Assembly: GCF_001298465.1 (NCBI RefSeq)
Contig: NZ_CP012541.1
Span: forward strand, 1,550,001-1,614,000
Length of the DNA stretch: 64,000 bases
Direction of reading: 5' to 3'
DNA from: Campylobacter concisus
Lineage (GTDB): Bacteria > Campylobacterota > Campylobacteria > Campylobacterales > Campylobacteraceae
Of the stretch, positions 28,659 to 36,789 are shown piece by piece (position 1 is the first letter of the stretch; each line of letters starts with the position of its first letter). Both the position numbers and the translations under genes were made by a program. The notes under the pieces are model-generated. The model was not told the origin of the DNA and did not search any database. It saw nothing but the letters and a program-made list of their open reading frames with translations.

Positions 28659-30500
28659 TTATATATCTTTCTCTTCCTTTTTGGCTAAGCTTTGCCACCT
28701 TTGCCACTCGCCACTTTCATCGACGTCGTTGCCGATAGCTTCGTATCTAGCGTAAAAATGCTCAACAAATTTCTTGCACTCTTCATCTTTTGGCAGATAG
28801 CTTAGCTCATCTTTTTGGCAAAATTTCTCCAAAAACGTGCTCGCATCATCTTTTTTAGCGTATGTTTGCGCTAGATCGAAGTAGTTTTGCAGGCAAATTT
28901 CTTTAAATTTAGCATAGGCTTGCTCGCTCATGTCCACACTTAGTTTTCCGTCAAACTCAAGCACTCCAGCCCTAAAAAGTAAGCTAAGATGTATGAGCCC
29001 CTCGCAGTAGTACGCCCTAACCTCATCGACCTTTCGCCACGCTATAAGCCCAACAGCACGAGCTATTAGCTCATGAAAGACGGCCATTTTGTACTCCGCC
29101 TCTTCGTGTAAAAAGAAATTTACTAACCCGCCAGTCGTCGCCTTATACTCCTCAATAAATTTAAAGACGCCGCTTTTATTCATACTCATCTCAGTATCAA
29201 GTCCGATAAAGAGGATGTGCCCAAACTCATGGCCAATGGTTGAGATTTCATAAACTTTTTTCCAAATTTTTGGCTTTAAAAATAAAATCTCTCTGCCAAA
29301 ATCCAAAAACTCCTTGCTAAAAATTTCAGCCCCAAGCTTCATAAAAGGCTTTGCCTTTGCGCTTTCATAGACGTGATTTACAAAGGCAAAAATTTTCTTA
29401 CCGCATTTTGCACTCACACTCTCATCATTTGGCACGACTTGAGCGCTAAAAAGTCCATTTAGCTCGGCACCATAATAGATCATCGGCACGCTTATATAAA
29501 GCTGCGTCCTAGCGATATTTTCGCTAACTGCCCTATTTGTCTCAGCGTTATCAAATTTTATCTTTTCGCAAACGCTTTTATAAGTTTTTGCCACTTTCTC
29601 TTTAAAATTATGCTCATCTATGCCCTCGCTATCGACCAGCCTGATGTCCCACTCAAGTGCGACTGCATGCGTGTAAGCGTCCTCGTAGTACTCTAGTGGA
29701 TGGCCTGGCTGAAGTGCGCCTTTTACATCCATCCACGCTATCTCGGCTTCTTGCCAAGCGTTTATCACCTTTGCGTTGTCCTCTTCGCAAAAGGCATTTT
29801 GTAGCTTTTCAAGGTATTTTATGTATGATTTTTGCTCGTCATTTTGGGCTAAATTTCTTAAAATTTCAAGATTTTTAGCAAAGACACTTTTAAGCTCTCT
29901 CACCTCATCTTTAAAGGCAAGTGCGTAAGGCAAAAAGCTAAATTTCTCGCCTTCTTTTACTACCGCACCATACGTTCTATCAGCCCTTACGCCGTTAGCG
30001 TCACACTGAAATAAGCCGTTTTTAGTAATAAACTCATTTGCCTGGCTTAAATCTTTAAATTTAGCCTCAAATTCTTTGTTTGTAGTGTCGATAATACGAT
30101 CCTGCCATGAAATTTGCCACGAATTTAGGCTTAGACCAAGCTCGTGCATAGCCTGCACAAAAGCTTGATTAAACTGATCTAAAATTTCCTCTTCTTTGGC
30201 CTTTTCTAAAAGCTTGGCGTGCAGATTTTCATATAAATTTCTAACGTAGACATACATTAAATTTAGTACGTTTTTTTGCTCGTCCTCGCCTAAATTTAGC
30301 TTTTTTAGCTCATTTTGAAGCGGATCTACTTTAAGATCTACTATCCTTCTTGCAAGGGCTAGTTTCTGACTTGGTGTGCCAGCAAGGCCACAAATTTTAA
30401 CAGCCTCGTTTATGATATCATCGTCTAAATTTTTATAAATAGCATTTAACTTATTTTTTTGCTCTTTTGTAAGTTCGTTTAATCTTTTAAAATCATTCAT
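28659..30500 (-). CDS. ciaB: CiaB-type invasion protein with HExxH motif
   Basis: 613 residues, matching the length of Campylobacter invasion antigen B, and divergent from a YciA-like thioesterase as in C. jejuni. It has no signal peptide. Near residue 423 is HEFGHI, a zincin-type HExxH site, followed by EEYKATTGG (about 450), a candidate third ligand. The rest is helical. CiaB is reported as a secreted effector in C. jejuni; the sequence itself looks like a cytosolic or secreted metallopeptidase. Catalytic activity is inferred only from the motif. Confidence 0.85.
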   Translation of the reverse strand: MNDFKRLNELTKEQKNKLNAIYKNLDDDIINEAVKICGLAGTPSQKLALARRIVDLKVDPLQNELKKLNLGEDEQKNVLNLMYVYVRNLYENLHAKLLEKAKEEEILDQFNQAFVQAMHELGLSLNSWQISWQDRIIDTTNKEFEAKFKDLSQANEFITKNGLFQCDANGVRADRTYGAVVKEGEKFSFLPYALAFKDEVRELKSVFAKNLEILRNLAQNDEQKSYIKYLEKLQNAFCEEDNAKVINAWQEAEIAWMDVKGALQPGHPLEYYEDAYTHAVALEWDIRLVDSEGIDEHNFKEKVAKTYKSVCEKIKFDNAETNRAVSENIARTQLYISVPMIYYGAELNGLFSAQVVPNDESVSAKCGKKIFAFVNHVYESAKAKPFMKLGAEIFSKEFLDFGREILFLKPKIWKKVYEISTIGHEFGHILFIGLDTEMSMNKSGVFKFIEEYKATTGGLVNFFLHEEAEYKMAVFHELIARAVGLIAWRKVDEVRAYYCEGLIHLSLLFRAGVLEFDGKLSVDMSEQAYAKFKEICLQNYFDLAQTYAKKDDASTFLEKFCQKDELSYLPKDEECKKFVEHFYARYEAIGNDVDESGEWQRWQSLAKKEEKDI

Positions 30501-30590
30501 ATTTTTATCCCCTGAAGTTGCAAGATTTTAGCATAAAGCCTTAAAATTTGCTACAATCAACCAAAAATTTTAACATCTAAAAGGCAAAAA

Positions 30591-31004
30591 ATGGATATTT
30601 TAAAGGATTTTGGTGAGCCACGTATCAAACAAGTTATGTTGCCAAAGGACACAAACTCGGCTGGAAATATCTTTGGTGGCTGGATAATGAGTCAGATCGA
30701 TCTTGCAGGTGCTCAGGCTGCTAGAGAAATTTCTCCTGAACGTGTTGTGACCATTTCTATGAAAGAGATCATTTTCAAGCAACCTGTCTTTGTTGGCGAT
30801 GTGCTAAGCTGCTACGCAAAGATCATCGCAGTTGGCAAAACATCAATAACAACACAGATAGAAGTAACTGCGCTGAGGCTAAATGACGGTGGTTTTAGAG
30901 AGACTATACATGTCACAAGCGCCATCGCAACCTACGTCAGTGTGACAAAAGATGGACATAAAAAACCTATAGATGAAAATCTAAAAAAACTTCACGGATT
31001 TTAA
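30591..31004 (+). CDS. Acyl-CoA thioesterase, YciA-like hotdog fold
   Basis: 137 residues with the hotdog core NIFGGWIMSQIDLAGAQAA (catalytic Asp in the ID-LA segment) and VTISMKEIIFKQPVFVGD. YciA-type enzymes hydrolyse short to medium acyl-CoAs. Divergent from ciaB with 90 bases between. A terminator follows at 31011. Length and motifs are full and normal. Confidence 0.9.
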   Translation: MDILKDFGEPRIKQVMLPKDTNSAGNIFGGWIMSQIDLAGAQAAREISPERVVTISMKEIIFKQPVFVGDVLSCYAKIIAVGKTSITTQIEVTALRLNDGGFRETIHVTSAIATYVSVTKDGHKKPIDENLKKLHGF

Positions 31005-31010
31005 AAATTT

Positions 31011-31036
31011 GGTTGCATTTTATGCAACCTTCTTTT
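31011..31036 (+). terminator. Intrinsic terminator after the thioesterase gene
   Basis: Perfect 8-bp stem GGTTGCAT / ATGCAACC with a 3-base loop, followed by TTCTTTT. Placed seven bases after the stop. Confidence 0.85.
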
Positions 31037-31148
31037 AAAAATTAATACTATTTTTAAAAATTATTGAAATTTAAAAATTAAAAGGCAAAAATTTCAACTT
31101 GATTAAATACTTTCTAAGATAAAATCCGAAACTACTTTTGGGAGAATC

Positions 31149-31787
31149 ATGAAAAAGTCACGTTTAGGCCTTTTGCAAACACAAATTTTAGATATCCTAA
31201 CTCAATCCGAGCTTGACAAATTTGAGTATAAAAACCTTCCAAAAACAAGCATCATTTACGCAGAAGAGATTGAAATCATTTTCTTAAAAAGTGGCTGTGC
31301 AAAACTTTCATTTTTTGAAGACGGGGAAGAATTTATCCTCTACCGCTTAGAGGCAAACAACATCGCTGTTCTTGATGATAATTGTGCTTTTGAAATTTTA
31401 GAAGATGCCAAAATTTACTCCATAAGCTTAAGTAAGATAGGTGAAATTTTATCAAATATAAAAGTAGTAGATGAAATTTTAAAAGCGGTGCTAAATGCTA
31501 TCATCGTGCAACGTCAGATAATAAAATCCATACTTTTTGAAGATGCGAAAGGCAGGATTGCAAATTTTTTGATCGAGTTAGCACGCGAACAGGATCTAAA
31601 ACAAAATGGCTATCATTATGTCTTTTTGCCATTTTCTTTAAAAGTGCTATCAAGCTTCGTAGGGCTTAAAAGACAAAGTGCCTCAACTGCATTTAATGAG
31701 CTTATAAAAGATGACATTATAAGAAAAATAACGCCACATGAGTTTTTGATCATAGATTACGAAAAACTTGAAAGCTACACAAATTAA
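31149..31787 (+). CDS. Crp/Fnr-family transcriptional regulator
   Basis: 212 residues: N-terminal cyclic-nucleotide-type beta barrel (about 15-110), a dimer helix and a C-terminal HTH (about 150-200: LSSFVGLKRQSASTAFNELIKDDII). No four-Cys cluster of Fnr is present; cysteines are scattered (GCAKL, NCAF). It stands before focA and the hyf operon in convergent orientation, so it is a candidate regulator of that locus, by proximity only. GGGAG ribosome site; AAGATAAAAT may be the -10. Confidence 0.85.
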   Translation: MKKSRLGLLQTQILDILTQSELDKFEYKNLPKTSIIYAEEIEIIFLKSGCAKLSFFEDGEEFILYRLEANNIAVLDDNCAFEILEDAKIYSISLSKIGEILSNIKVVDEILKAVLNAIIVQRQIIKSILFEDAKGRIANFLIELAREQDLKQNGYHYVFLPFSLKVLSSFVGLKRQSASTAFNELIKDDIIRKITPHEFLIIDYEKLESYTN

Positions 31788-31814
31788 AAATCAAAAATTT
31801 TTAATAAAAAAGAT

Positions 31815-31840
31815 AATTGCTAGCAAAAAGAGCAATTTTA
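31815..31840 (+). terminator. Terminator after the Crp/Fnr-like gene
   Basis: Stem AATTGCT / AGCAATT (7 bp) with a 9-base loop, followed by TTA on the plus strand. First of two hairpins in the convergent gap. Confidence 0.6.
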
Positions 31841-31845
31841 AAAGA

Positions 31846-31880
31846 TTAGTCTTTGCCAAGAAGCAAAGACTAAAATTTTT
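31846..31880. terminator. Strong bidirectional terminator, focA end
   Basis: Perfect 11-bp stem TTAGTCTTTGC / GCAAAGACTAA, 6-base loop, then AATTTTT on the plus strand. It sits directly after the focA stop, so it would also end the minus-strand transcript. Confidence 0.8.
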
Positions 31881-32745
31881 AAGCTTTTTTCTTCATCTCA
31901 AATTTATTAGCCATGAAGCCAACTAAACCAACAAAGAAAAGTCCGCCGCAGATATTACCAAGTGTAACCGGAACTAAGTTTTTACCGATGAAATTTCCCC
32001 AGTTTAAAACTTCTAGTTTTTCAGCCGTGATGCCATGTCCCAGAGTCGCAGCCGCAGCAGTGATATCTCCGCCGCTTGCTGCTATATAGTGAGCTTTTGA
32101 GATGATGGCTTCAGTTATGATGAACATATTTGCAACGCAGTGCTCCATAGAGCAAGCTACAAACGCGCCGATCATCCACATAATGGCAAAGAATTTACCA
32201 GATAGATTGCTCTCACTTGTCGCAGTCCAAATAGACATACAAACAAAGACGTTACAAAAGATACCGCGGATAAATAGCTCGTGAAATGGTGCTGTGATCT
32301 TACCAATAGCAGCCGGCACGAAGTGTTGTAATATGTAGCCATCATACTTTAGTGGCAAGCCTGAATAGTAGTACATATATGCAATCAATGCACCGCCAAC
32401 AAAGTTAAATATCCAAACGATAGCCCAGTATCCAATAGTCTGTCCTAGTTTTAGCTTGCCTTCATATGCGCTAACACCGCTTAAAACAGAGCTTGTAAAG
32501 AGGTGACCGCCATAAAAAACAACCATCATAAGACCACAACTAAATGTGATACCACCGATAAAATTTGAAAGACCTATAGACTGGTTTTCAGCCATACCAA
32601 CTGTTGAGTGAGCCCAAAAAATATCACCCATAGCAATAGCAGCTCCAGCCATGATAGCAAGGAAGATAATACTAGTAAGTGGCATATGAGCCTTATGCTC
32701 CATAGAGCTTGAGACCGCTTGAGCGGTTTCTGCCGGATTTAACAT
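31879..32745 (-). CDS. focA: Formate/nitrite transporter, FocA family
   Basis: 288 residues from ATG 32745 (MLNPAETAQ), chosen for AAGGAG nine bases upstream; a longer frame (to 32778) lacks a ribosome site. Six to seven hydrophobic helices follow the FNT pattern, with the VWIFNFVGG and VACSMEHCVANMF motifs. FocA is a pentameric channel for formate. It is the last gene of the minus-strand hyf cluster and suits a role in feeding or removing formate for the hydrogenase. Nitrite is an alternative substrate within the family. Confidence 0.88.
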   Translation of the reverse strand: MLNPAETAQAVSSSMEHKAHMPLTSIIFLAIMAGAAIAMGDIFWAHSTVGMAENQSIGLSNFIGGITFSCGLMMVVFYGGHLFTSSVLSGVSAYEGKLKLGQTIGYWAIVWIFNFVGGALIAYMYYYSGLPLKYDGYILQHFVPAAIGKITAPFHELFIRGIFCNVFVCMSIWTATSESNLSGKFFAIMWMIGAFVACSMEHCVANMFIITEAIISKAHYIAASGGDITAAAATLGHGITAEKLEVLNWGNFIGKNLVPVTLGNICGGLFFVGLVGFMANKFEMKKKA

Positions 32746-32770
32746 CACATTCTCCTTTTTATTTTCAATC

Positions 32771-32799
32771 TCGCACATGAGCCAGGCTCATCTTTGCGA
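32771..32799 (-). promoter_or_regulatory. Long hairpin/dyad in front of focA
   Basis: Nested inverted repeats: outer TCGCA / TGCGA and inner ATGAGCC-A-GGCTCAT, separated by C on one side and CTT on the other. As RNA it gives an 11-bp stem with a small internal loop, placed between hycI and focA and just before the focA ribosome site. It could be an attenuator, a processing site or a DNA operator. Confidence 0.6.
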
Positions 32800-32822
32800 C
32801 CAAAGTTTAACACTTTGCAAAA

Positions 32823-32876
32823 TTACTAAAGTCAAATCACTGCTTGCGATTAAAAGTAAAATTTTGTCTTTAGTAA
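32823..32876. repeat. 9-bp inverted repeat between hycI and focA
   Basis: TTACTAAAG and CTTTAGTAA separated by 36 bases, in the same intergenic stretch as the focA hairpin. The surrounding DNA also repeats ACTAAATTT three times. It may form a long stem-loop in the hyf-focA transcript or mark a separate focA control region. Role unknown. Confidence 0.45.
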
Positions 32877-32908
32877 CCAAAAAGACTAAATTTAGCTATT
32901 TACTAAAT

Positions 32909-33358
32909 TTAACCGACTAAATTTTTATCAATCTCTACAATTCTCAAAAAAGCTTTTCTGGCACTTTTTTTAGCCTGCTCGCTTAGACCCTCTTCAAAAT
33001 CAAGGACATTTTCAAGCAAGACGCTAATGCCAAGAAAAAGCGTCTTTGGACAAATTTTACGCAAATAGCTTAAAAGTACTGGCGTTGGGAGATTGTGGGT
33101 TGAGTAGATGTAGTCCCTATCGTCACTTAGGTCAAAAAACTCTATCTTATCCTCATCAAAGCCGCTCATCGCATCAACTACTATCAAGATATCAGGCGCA
33201 AATTCTCTAATGGCCGAAAATTCATTCTCAGGCACATCTTGCCCAAAAAAGACCTTCCACTCTTTTAGCTCAGCTTCTACAATGCGACCTACTTCATTAC
33301 CCACATCATCATCGCCACGCATAGGATTACCGATGCAAAGGATGGCCTTTTTCATCAA
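32909..33358 (-). CDS. hycI: Hydrogenase maturation endopeptidase
   Basis: 149-residue HycI/HybD-type protease that trims the C-terminus of the hydrogenase large subunit after nickel insertion. Motifs: GNPMRGDDDVG (residues 10-20, Asp/Glu metal ligand), VVDAMSG (Asp near 62) and THNLPTP (His near 93). Its substrate here is probably HyfG. It overlaps hycH by four bases. Assignment is good from motifs and operon position. Confidence 0.9.
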   Translation of the reverse strand: MMKKAILCIGNPMRGDDDVGNEVGRIVEAELKEWKVFFGQDVPENEFSAIREFAPDILIVVDAMSGFDEDKIEFFDLSDDRDYIYSTHNLPTPVLLSYLRKICPKTLFLGISVLLENVLDFEEGLSEQAKKSARKAFLRIVEIDKNLVG

Positions 33359-33699
33359 AAGTCCTTCCTAAGCACGATATATCCTTCTTTTAAATTTGCC
33401 AAAATTTCTTTAAGCTTACACTCACAAAGCTGTGGCAAGAGTTTAGCGATATGCTCGGCAAAAATTTCAACTTCAAAATATTTGCTTAAATTTCCGATCT
33501 TAAATTTCACGTATTCGCCTGAGTTTTTGATCATCTCGTCAAATTCCTCATCGCTTAGCTCTAAAATTTTCTCGCTAAAGTCTATCGTGCCAACGCCATG
33601 TCCCACGCAAGTGGAGAAAATTTTTATCTCCTTTAGCTCGCGTGGAAGCTTATCGTTGTCGTCCATATGCCTTTTTGTAAGCTTATAAACTTGTATCAT
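33355..33699 (-). CDS. hycH: Formate hydrogenlyase maturation protein HycH
   Basis: 114 residues with the HycH-family phrase FSTCVGHGVGTIDFSEKI and a helical remainder. In E. coli HycH/HyfJ is needed for assembly or processing of the hydrogenase large subunit. It overlaps hyfI and hycI by four bases on each side, so it is in the operon. Length is slightly shorter than the E. coli protein. Confidence 0.85.
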   Translation of the reverse strand: MIQVYKLTKRHMDDNDKLPRELKEIKIFSTCVGHGVGTIDFSEKILELSDEEFDEMIKNSGEYVKFKIGNLSKYFEVEIFAEHIAKLLPQLCECKLKEILANLKEGYIVLRKDF

Positions 33700-34520
33700 C
33701 TCTTACTCCAAACCTCGCTATCAACGTCTATCGCAAAGCTTTTATCAGCTTTTGCATATTTTAGATAGACATCATTATGCAAAAGCCCCATGCACTCGGC
33801 ATATCTAGGATCTTCCTCTTTTTTAATAGCTGTAAGCACAGCCTCTCTTGAAATGCTTGGGTCATGGACATCTTTTGAACATTTGATAGCATTCATATAT
33901 TTTTCAAAAAGGATTCTACCAAAGATATAGCTCATTAGCCTTCTACTTTCAGCTTGCAAGTCACGCTCAAACAAGATATCGCCTATGACCGACTTCTCAA
34001 CTGAAGGTGGCAATGTGTTATCTTCCTCATAGCTTTTTTTATGAAGTTTTTGATCGATGATACCAAGAGCCATTCCAAGGCCGTAAATAATGCTTGCTGG
34101 ATGTGGAGGACAGCCTGGGATATAGACATCAACTGGAATTATCTTATCAATGCCACCCCAAACGCTATAAGCGTCATGGAAAATTCCACCACTGCTTCCG
34201 CACGCACCAAGAGCAACTACGATCTTAGGATCTGGAGTCGCCTCATAAGCACGAAGAAGCGGATAATACATCTGTCTTGTTACAGGACCGGTGCAAAGTA
34301 AAATATCAGCGTGTCTTGGGTTTGCCACAAGCTTAAAGCCAAAGCGCTCAGGGTCCCACATCGGTGTAATAGCCGCAAAAATTTCTATCTCACAGCCGTT
34401 ACAGCTTCCGCAGTCGATCCTATAAACGCTAAAGCTTCTTTTGATATTTTTTAGATGCTCTAGCTTTGCAGTTAGATCATTTGCTGTTTTTATGTCCTCT
34501 GGGACTTGATATAGACTCAT
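33696..34520 (-). CDS. hyfI: Hydrogenase-4 small subunit (NuoB-like)
   Basis: 274-residue iron-sulfur subunit. The proximal-cluster Cys are visible in DCGSCNGCEIE (near 40), GACGSSGGIF (near 108) and VYIPGCPPHPASI (near 138). It transfers electrons between the [NiFe] site in HyfG and the membrane/HyfH clusters. The C-terminal 100 residues form an extension beyond the NuoB core. Overlaps hyfH by four bases. Confidence 0.93.
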   Translation of the reverse strand: MSLYQVPEDIKTANDLTAKLEHLKNIKRSFSVYRIDCGSCNGCEIEIFAAITPMWDPERFGFKLVANPRHADILLCTGPVTRQMYYPLLRAYEATPDPKIVVALGACGSSGGIFHDAYSVWGGIDKIIPVDVYIPGCPPHPASIIYGLGMALGIIDQKLHKKSYEEDNTLPPSVEKSVIGDILFERDLQAESRRLMSYIFGRILFEKYMNAIKCSKDVHDPSISREAVLTAIKKEEDPRYAECMGLLHNDVYLKYAKADKSFAIDVDSEVWSKR

Positions 34521-35056
34521 TTTATAGCCTCCTCAATGCCTTTTGTTAGCCTCTCAGCAGATTGATTTTTCTTGCACTCTGGGCAGATATAAAGGTAGTC
34601 TTTTGCCTCTTCAAGTCTGCCTGGGAGTAAATTTGCAGTGCCAAGCTTTTCAAGAGTAAAATTTATAAGCCTTTTTGGTGTAAATGGCTTGCCGCAGCAT
34701 TTGCAAGTTTGCATCTCAAGCTCGCCCCTTTGTATAAGAGCGCTCTTGTCAAATTTAACCGCAAGCTCAAAGCTATCGCTAAGTCTTACAGCTCCAGTTG
34801 GGCAAACCTCATCGCAACGTCCGCAAAATATGCAGCGTCCGCAGTCAAATTCCCAAACAAGCTTTGTTTGCTCCTCGTTCATCTTAAGCTCTATCGCGTT
34901 ACTAGGACAAGCGATACCGCAAGCTGCACAACCTATGCAAAGATCGTATGTATAGTTTGGCTGACCACGGAAATTTTCAGGAACAATATATGGCTCAAAT
35001 GGATAGGCGTATGTCGCTTTTCCATATTTTTCTGTGATGTCAAATAACTTCATCAT
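34517..35056 (-). CDS. hyfH: Hydrogenase-4 Fe-S subunit (NuoI-like)
   Basis: 179 residues with two 4Fe-4S motifs, CIGCAACGIACP (near 40) and CGRCIFCGRCDEVCP (near 72). A C-terminal Cys pair set (CKCCGK and CPECKKN) looks like an added zinc or iron site. It acts as electron-wire subunit. Overlaps both neighbours by four bases. Confidence 0.93.
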   Translation of the reverse strand: MMKLFDITEKYGKATYAYPFEPYIVPENFRGQPNYTYDLCIGCAACGIACPSNAIELKMNEEQTKLVWEFDCGRCIFCGRCDEVCPTGAVRLSDSFELAVKFDKSALIQRGELEMQTCKCCGKPFTPKRLINFTLEKLGTANLLPGRLEEAKDYLYICPECKKNQSAERLTKGIEEAIK

Positions 35057-36789
35057 CTTAAATCCTTCTTACTAACCCCGCCATCTTGACAGAATTTTTT
35101 AAGGTCTTTCTCTGTTAAAATTTTGCTCTTTTTAGTCCTTACATCGACTAATGTAACACGCTCTGTACATGAGTAGCAAGGGTCAAGTGAGCAAACGATA
35201 AGTGCAGCATCACTTATGTTGTTTCCTCTAAATTGATACCTTAGGCTTGGCCAGTTGTTATATGTTGCAGCCCTACATCTCCAGCGATATACTTTTTGAG
35301 CACTACCTTGCATGATCCAGTGGACATTCTCGCCACGTGGTGCTTCATCATGACCAAGTGCAAAATTTTCAGGTTTGATCATAGTCACAGGATCGATCAT
35401 GATCGGAGTTTGAGGCATTAGCTCAAAGCATTGGCGGATGATGTGGATAGAGCTTTTTAGCTCTTTATATCTAACCATCTCGCGAGCAAAAACGTCGCAA
35501 CCATGCTCAACTGCTACTTCAAATTCTATCTGTTTAAAGAAATCGTATGGATGATCGTAGCGGTTATCACGTTTAAAGCCAGAGCCTCTCATATTTGGAC
35601 CAACTGGGCTAAAGTCACGTGCTATTTGACGGTCTAAGATACCCACACCTTTCCAGCGTCCGATTTGGCGTTTATCCTCCATAACTGCGTCCCAAATTTC
35701 TGAAATTTGAACGTCAAGTTTATTTATGATCTCGATACCCTTTTTGATCTCTTGGTTTGTCATATCACGTCTTAAGCCACCCATAACGACGTTGCCGTAT
35801 GTTTTACGTCCGCCAGTTACAAGTTGGGCTAGCTCCATAGAGTACTCACGAACCCTAAAGATGTGCATAAACGCATTATAGTTACCAGTGACCTCACAAG
35901 CTAGACCGATATTTAAAAGGTGGCTGTGAAGACGCTCGATCTCAAGACAGATGACGCGTATAGCTTGAGCTCTTAGTGGAATTTCAAGTTTGATAGCTTT
36001 TTCTGCCGCTTCAATACAAGCAATAGCGTGAGCATAACCGCAAATTCCACAAACTCTCTCTGCAAGATAGCCCATTTGATCATAGTTCATTCTGTTTTCA
36101 GCTAGCTTTTCCATACCGCGGTGTTGATAGAACAAGCGGTAGTCAGCATCGATGATCTCGTCGCCGTCACAGAAAAGTCTAAAGTGACCTGGCTCATCTG
36201 AAGTAATATGCAGTGGTCCAAGTGGCACATCAACTACTGCATCGCCTGTTGGGAACAAAAACTCCGCATCAGGCTCATCTCTGTGATCAACCGGATCAGG
36301 GCGGTAGCGATAATCCATCGCATCTTTTCTAAGTGGGTGAAGTCCGTCTGGCCAGTCATCACTTAAAACTAGACGCCTTTTATCAGGCAAACCTTCAGCC
36401 ACTAGACCAAACATATCATAAGCTTCTCTTTCGTACCAAACACAAGCTGGCACTAGTGGAGTAACAGATGGGAATGTCGGATCGCTTCCTGGGATAAGAG
36501 TTTTAACTGTGATAAAGCACTTATCCTCAGCTGCAAAGTCGTCCGCTTCAGTCATCTTGCTACCTTCCATTGAGATAGCATAGTAAAGCGCAAAGCTGCC
36601 ATTTATCTGGCGCTCGTCGTTTGGTATCATTGTGCTTATGAAGCCGCCAATATCATAATAAAGCGTTTTAACAGCTAGTGGAAGATCATTTCTATCAACC
36701 AAAACTGTGATCTGATCGTCTGCTTGACGAGTTACTTCTAAAATTTTTACCTTGTTTTTTAGGATTTCAACAAATTTATCGCCTCTCAT
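35053..36789 (-). CDS. hyfG: Hydrogenase-4 large subunit (NuoCD-like)
   Basis: 578-residue catalytic subunit with an N-terminal NuoC-like domain (about 1-180) and a NuoD-like domain. The nickel ligands are intact: RVCGICGYAHA near 243 and DPCYSCTER near 534. A 40-residue tail after DPCYSC is the likely HycI cleavage peptide. It reacts with H2/protons at the cytoplasmic side. The Cys motifs separate it from complex I, which lacks them. Overlaps hyfF and hyfH by four bases. Confidence 0.95.
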   Translation of the reverse strand: MRGDKFVEILKNKVKILEVTRQADDQITVLVDRNDLPLAVKTLYYDIGGFISTMIPNDERQINGSFALYYAISMEGSKMTEADDFAAEDKCFITVKTLIPGSDPTFPSVTPLVPACVWYEREAYDMFGLVAEGLPDKRRLVLSDDWPDGLHPLRKDAMDYRYRPDPVDHRDEPDAEFLFPTGDAVVDVPLGPLHITSDEPGHFRLFCDGDEIIDADYRLFYQHRGMEKLAENRMNYDQMGYLAERVCGICGYAHAIACIEAAEKAIKLEIPLRAQAIRVICLEIERLHSHLLNIGLACEVTGNYNAFMHIFRVREYSMELAQLVTGGRKTYGNVVMGGLRRDMTNQEIKKGIEIINKLDVQISEIWDAVMEDKRQIGRWKGVGILDRQIARDFSPVGPNMRGSGFKRDNRYDHPYDFFKQIEFEVAVEHGCDVFAREMVRYKELKSSIHIIRQCFELMPQTPIMIDPVTMIKPENFALGHDEAPRGENVHWIMQGSAQKVYRWRCRAATYNNWPSLRYQFRGNNISDAALIVCSLDPCYSCTERVTLVDVRTKKSKILTEKDLKKFCQDGGVSKKDLR

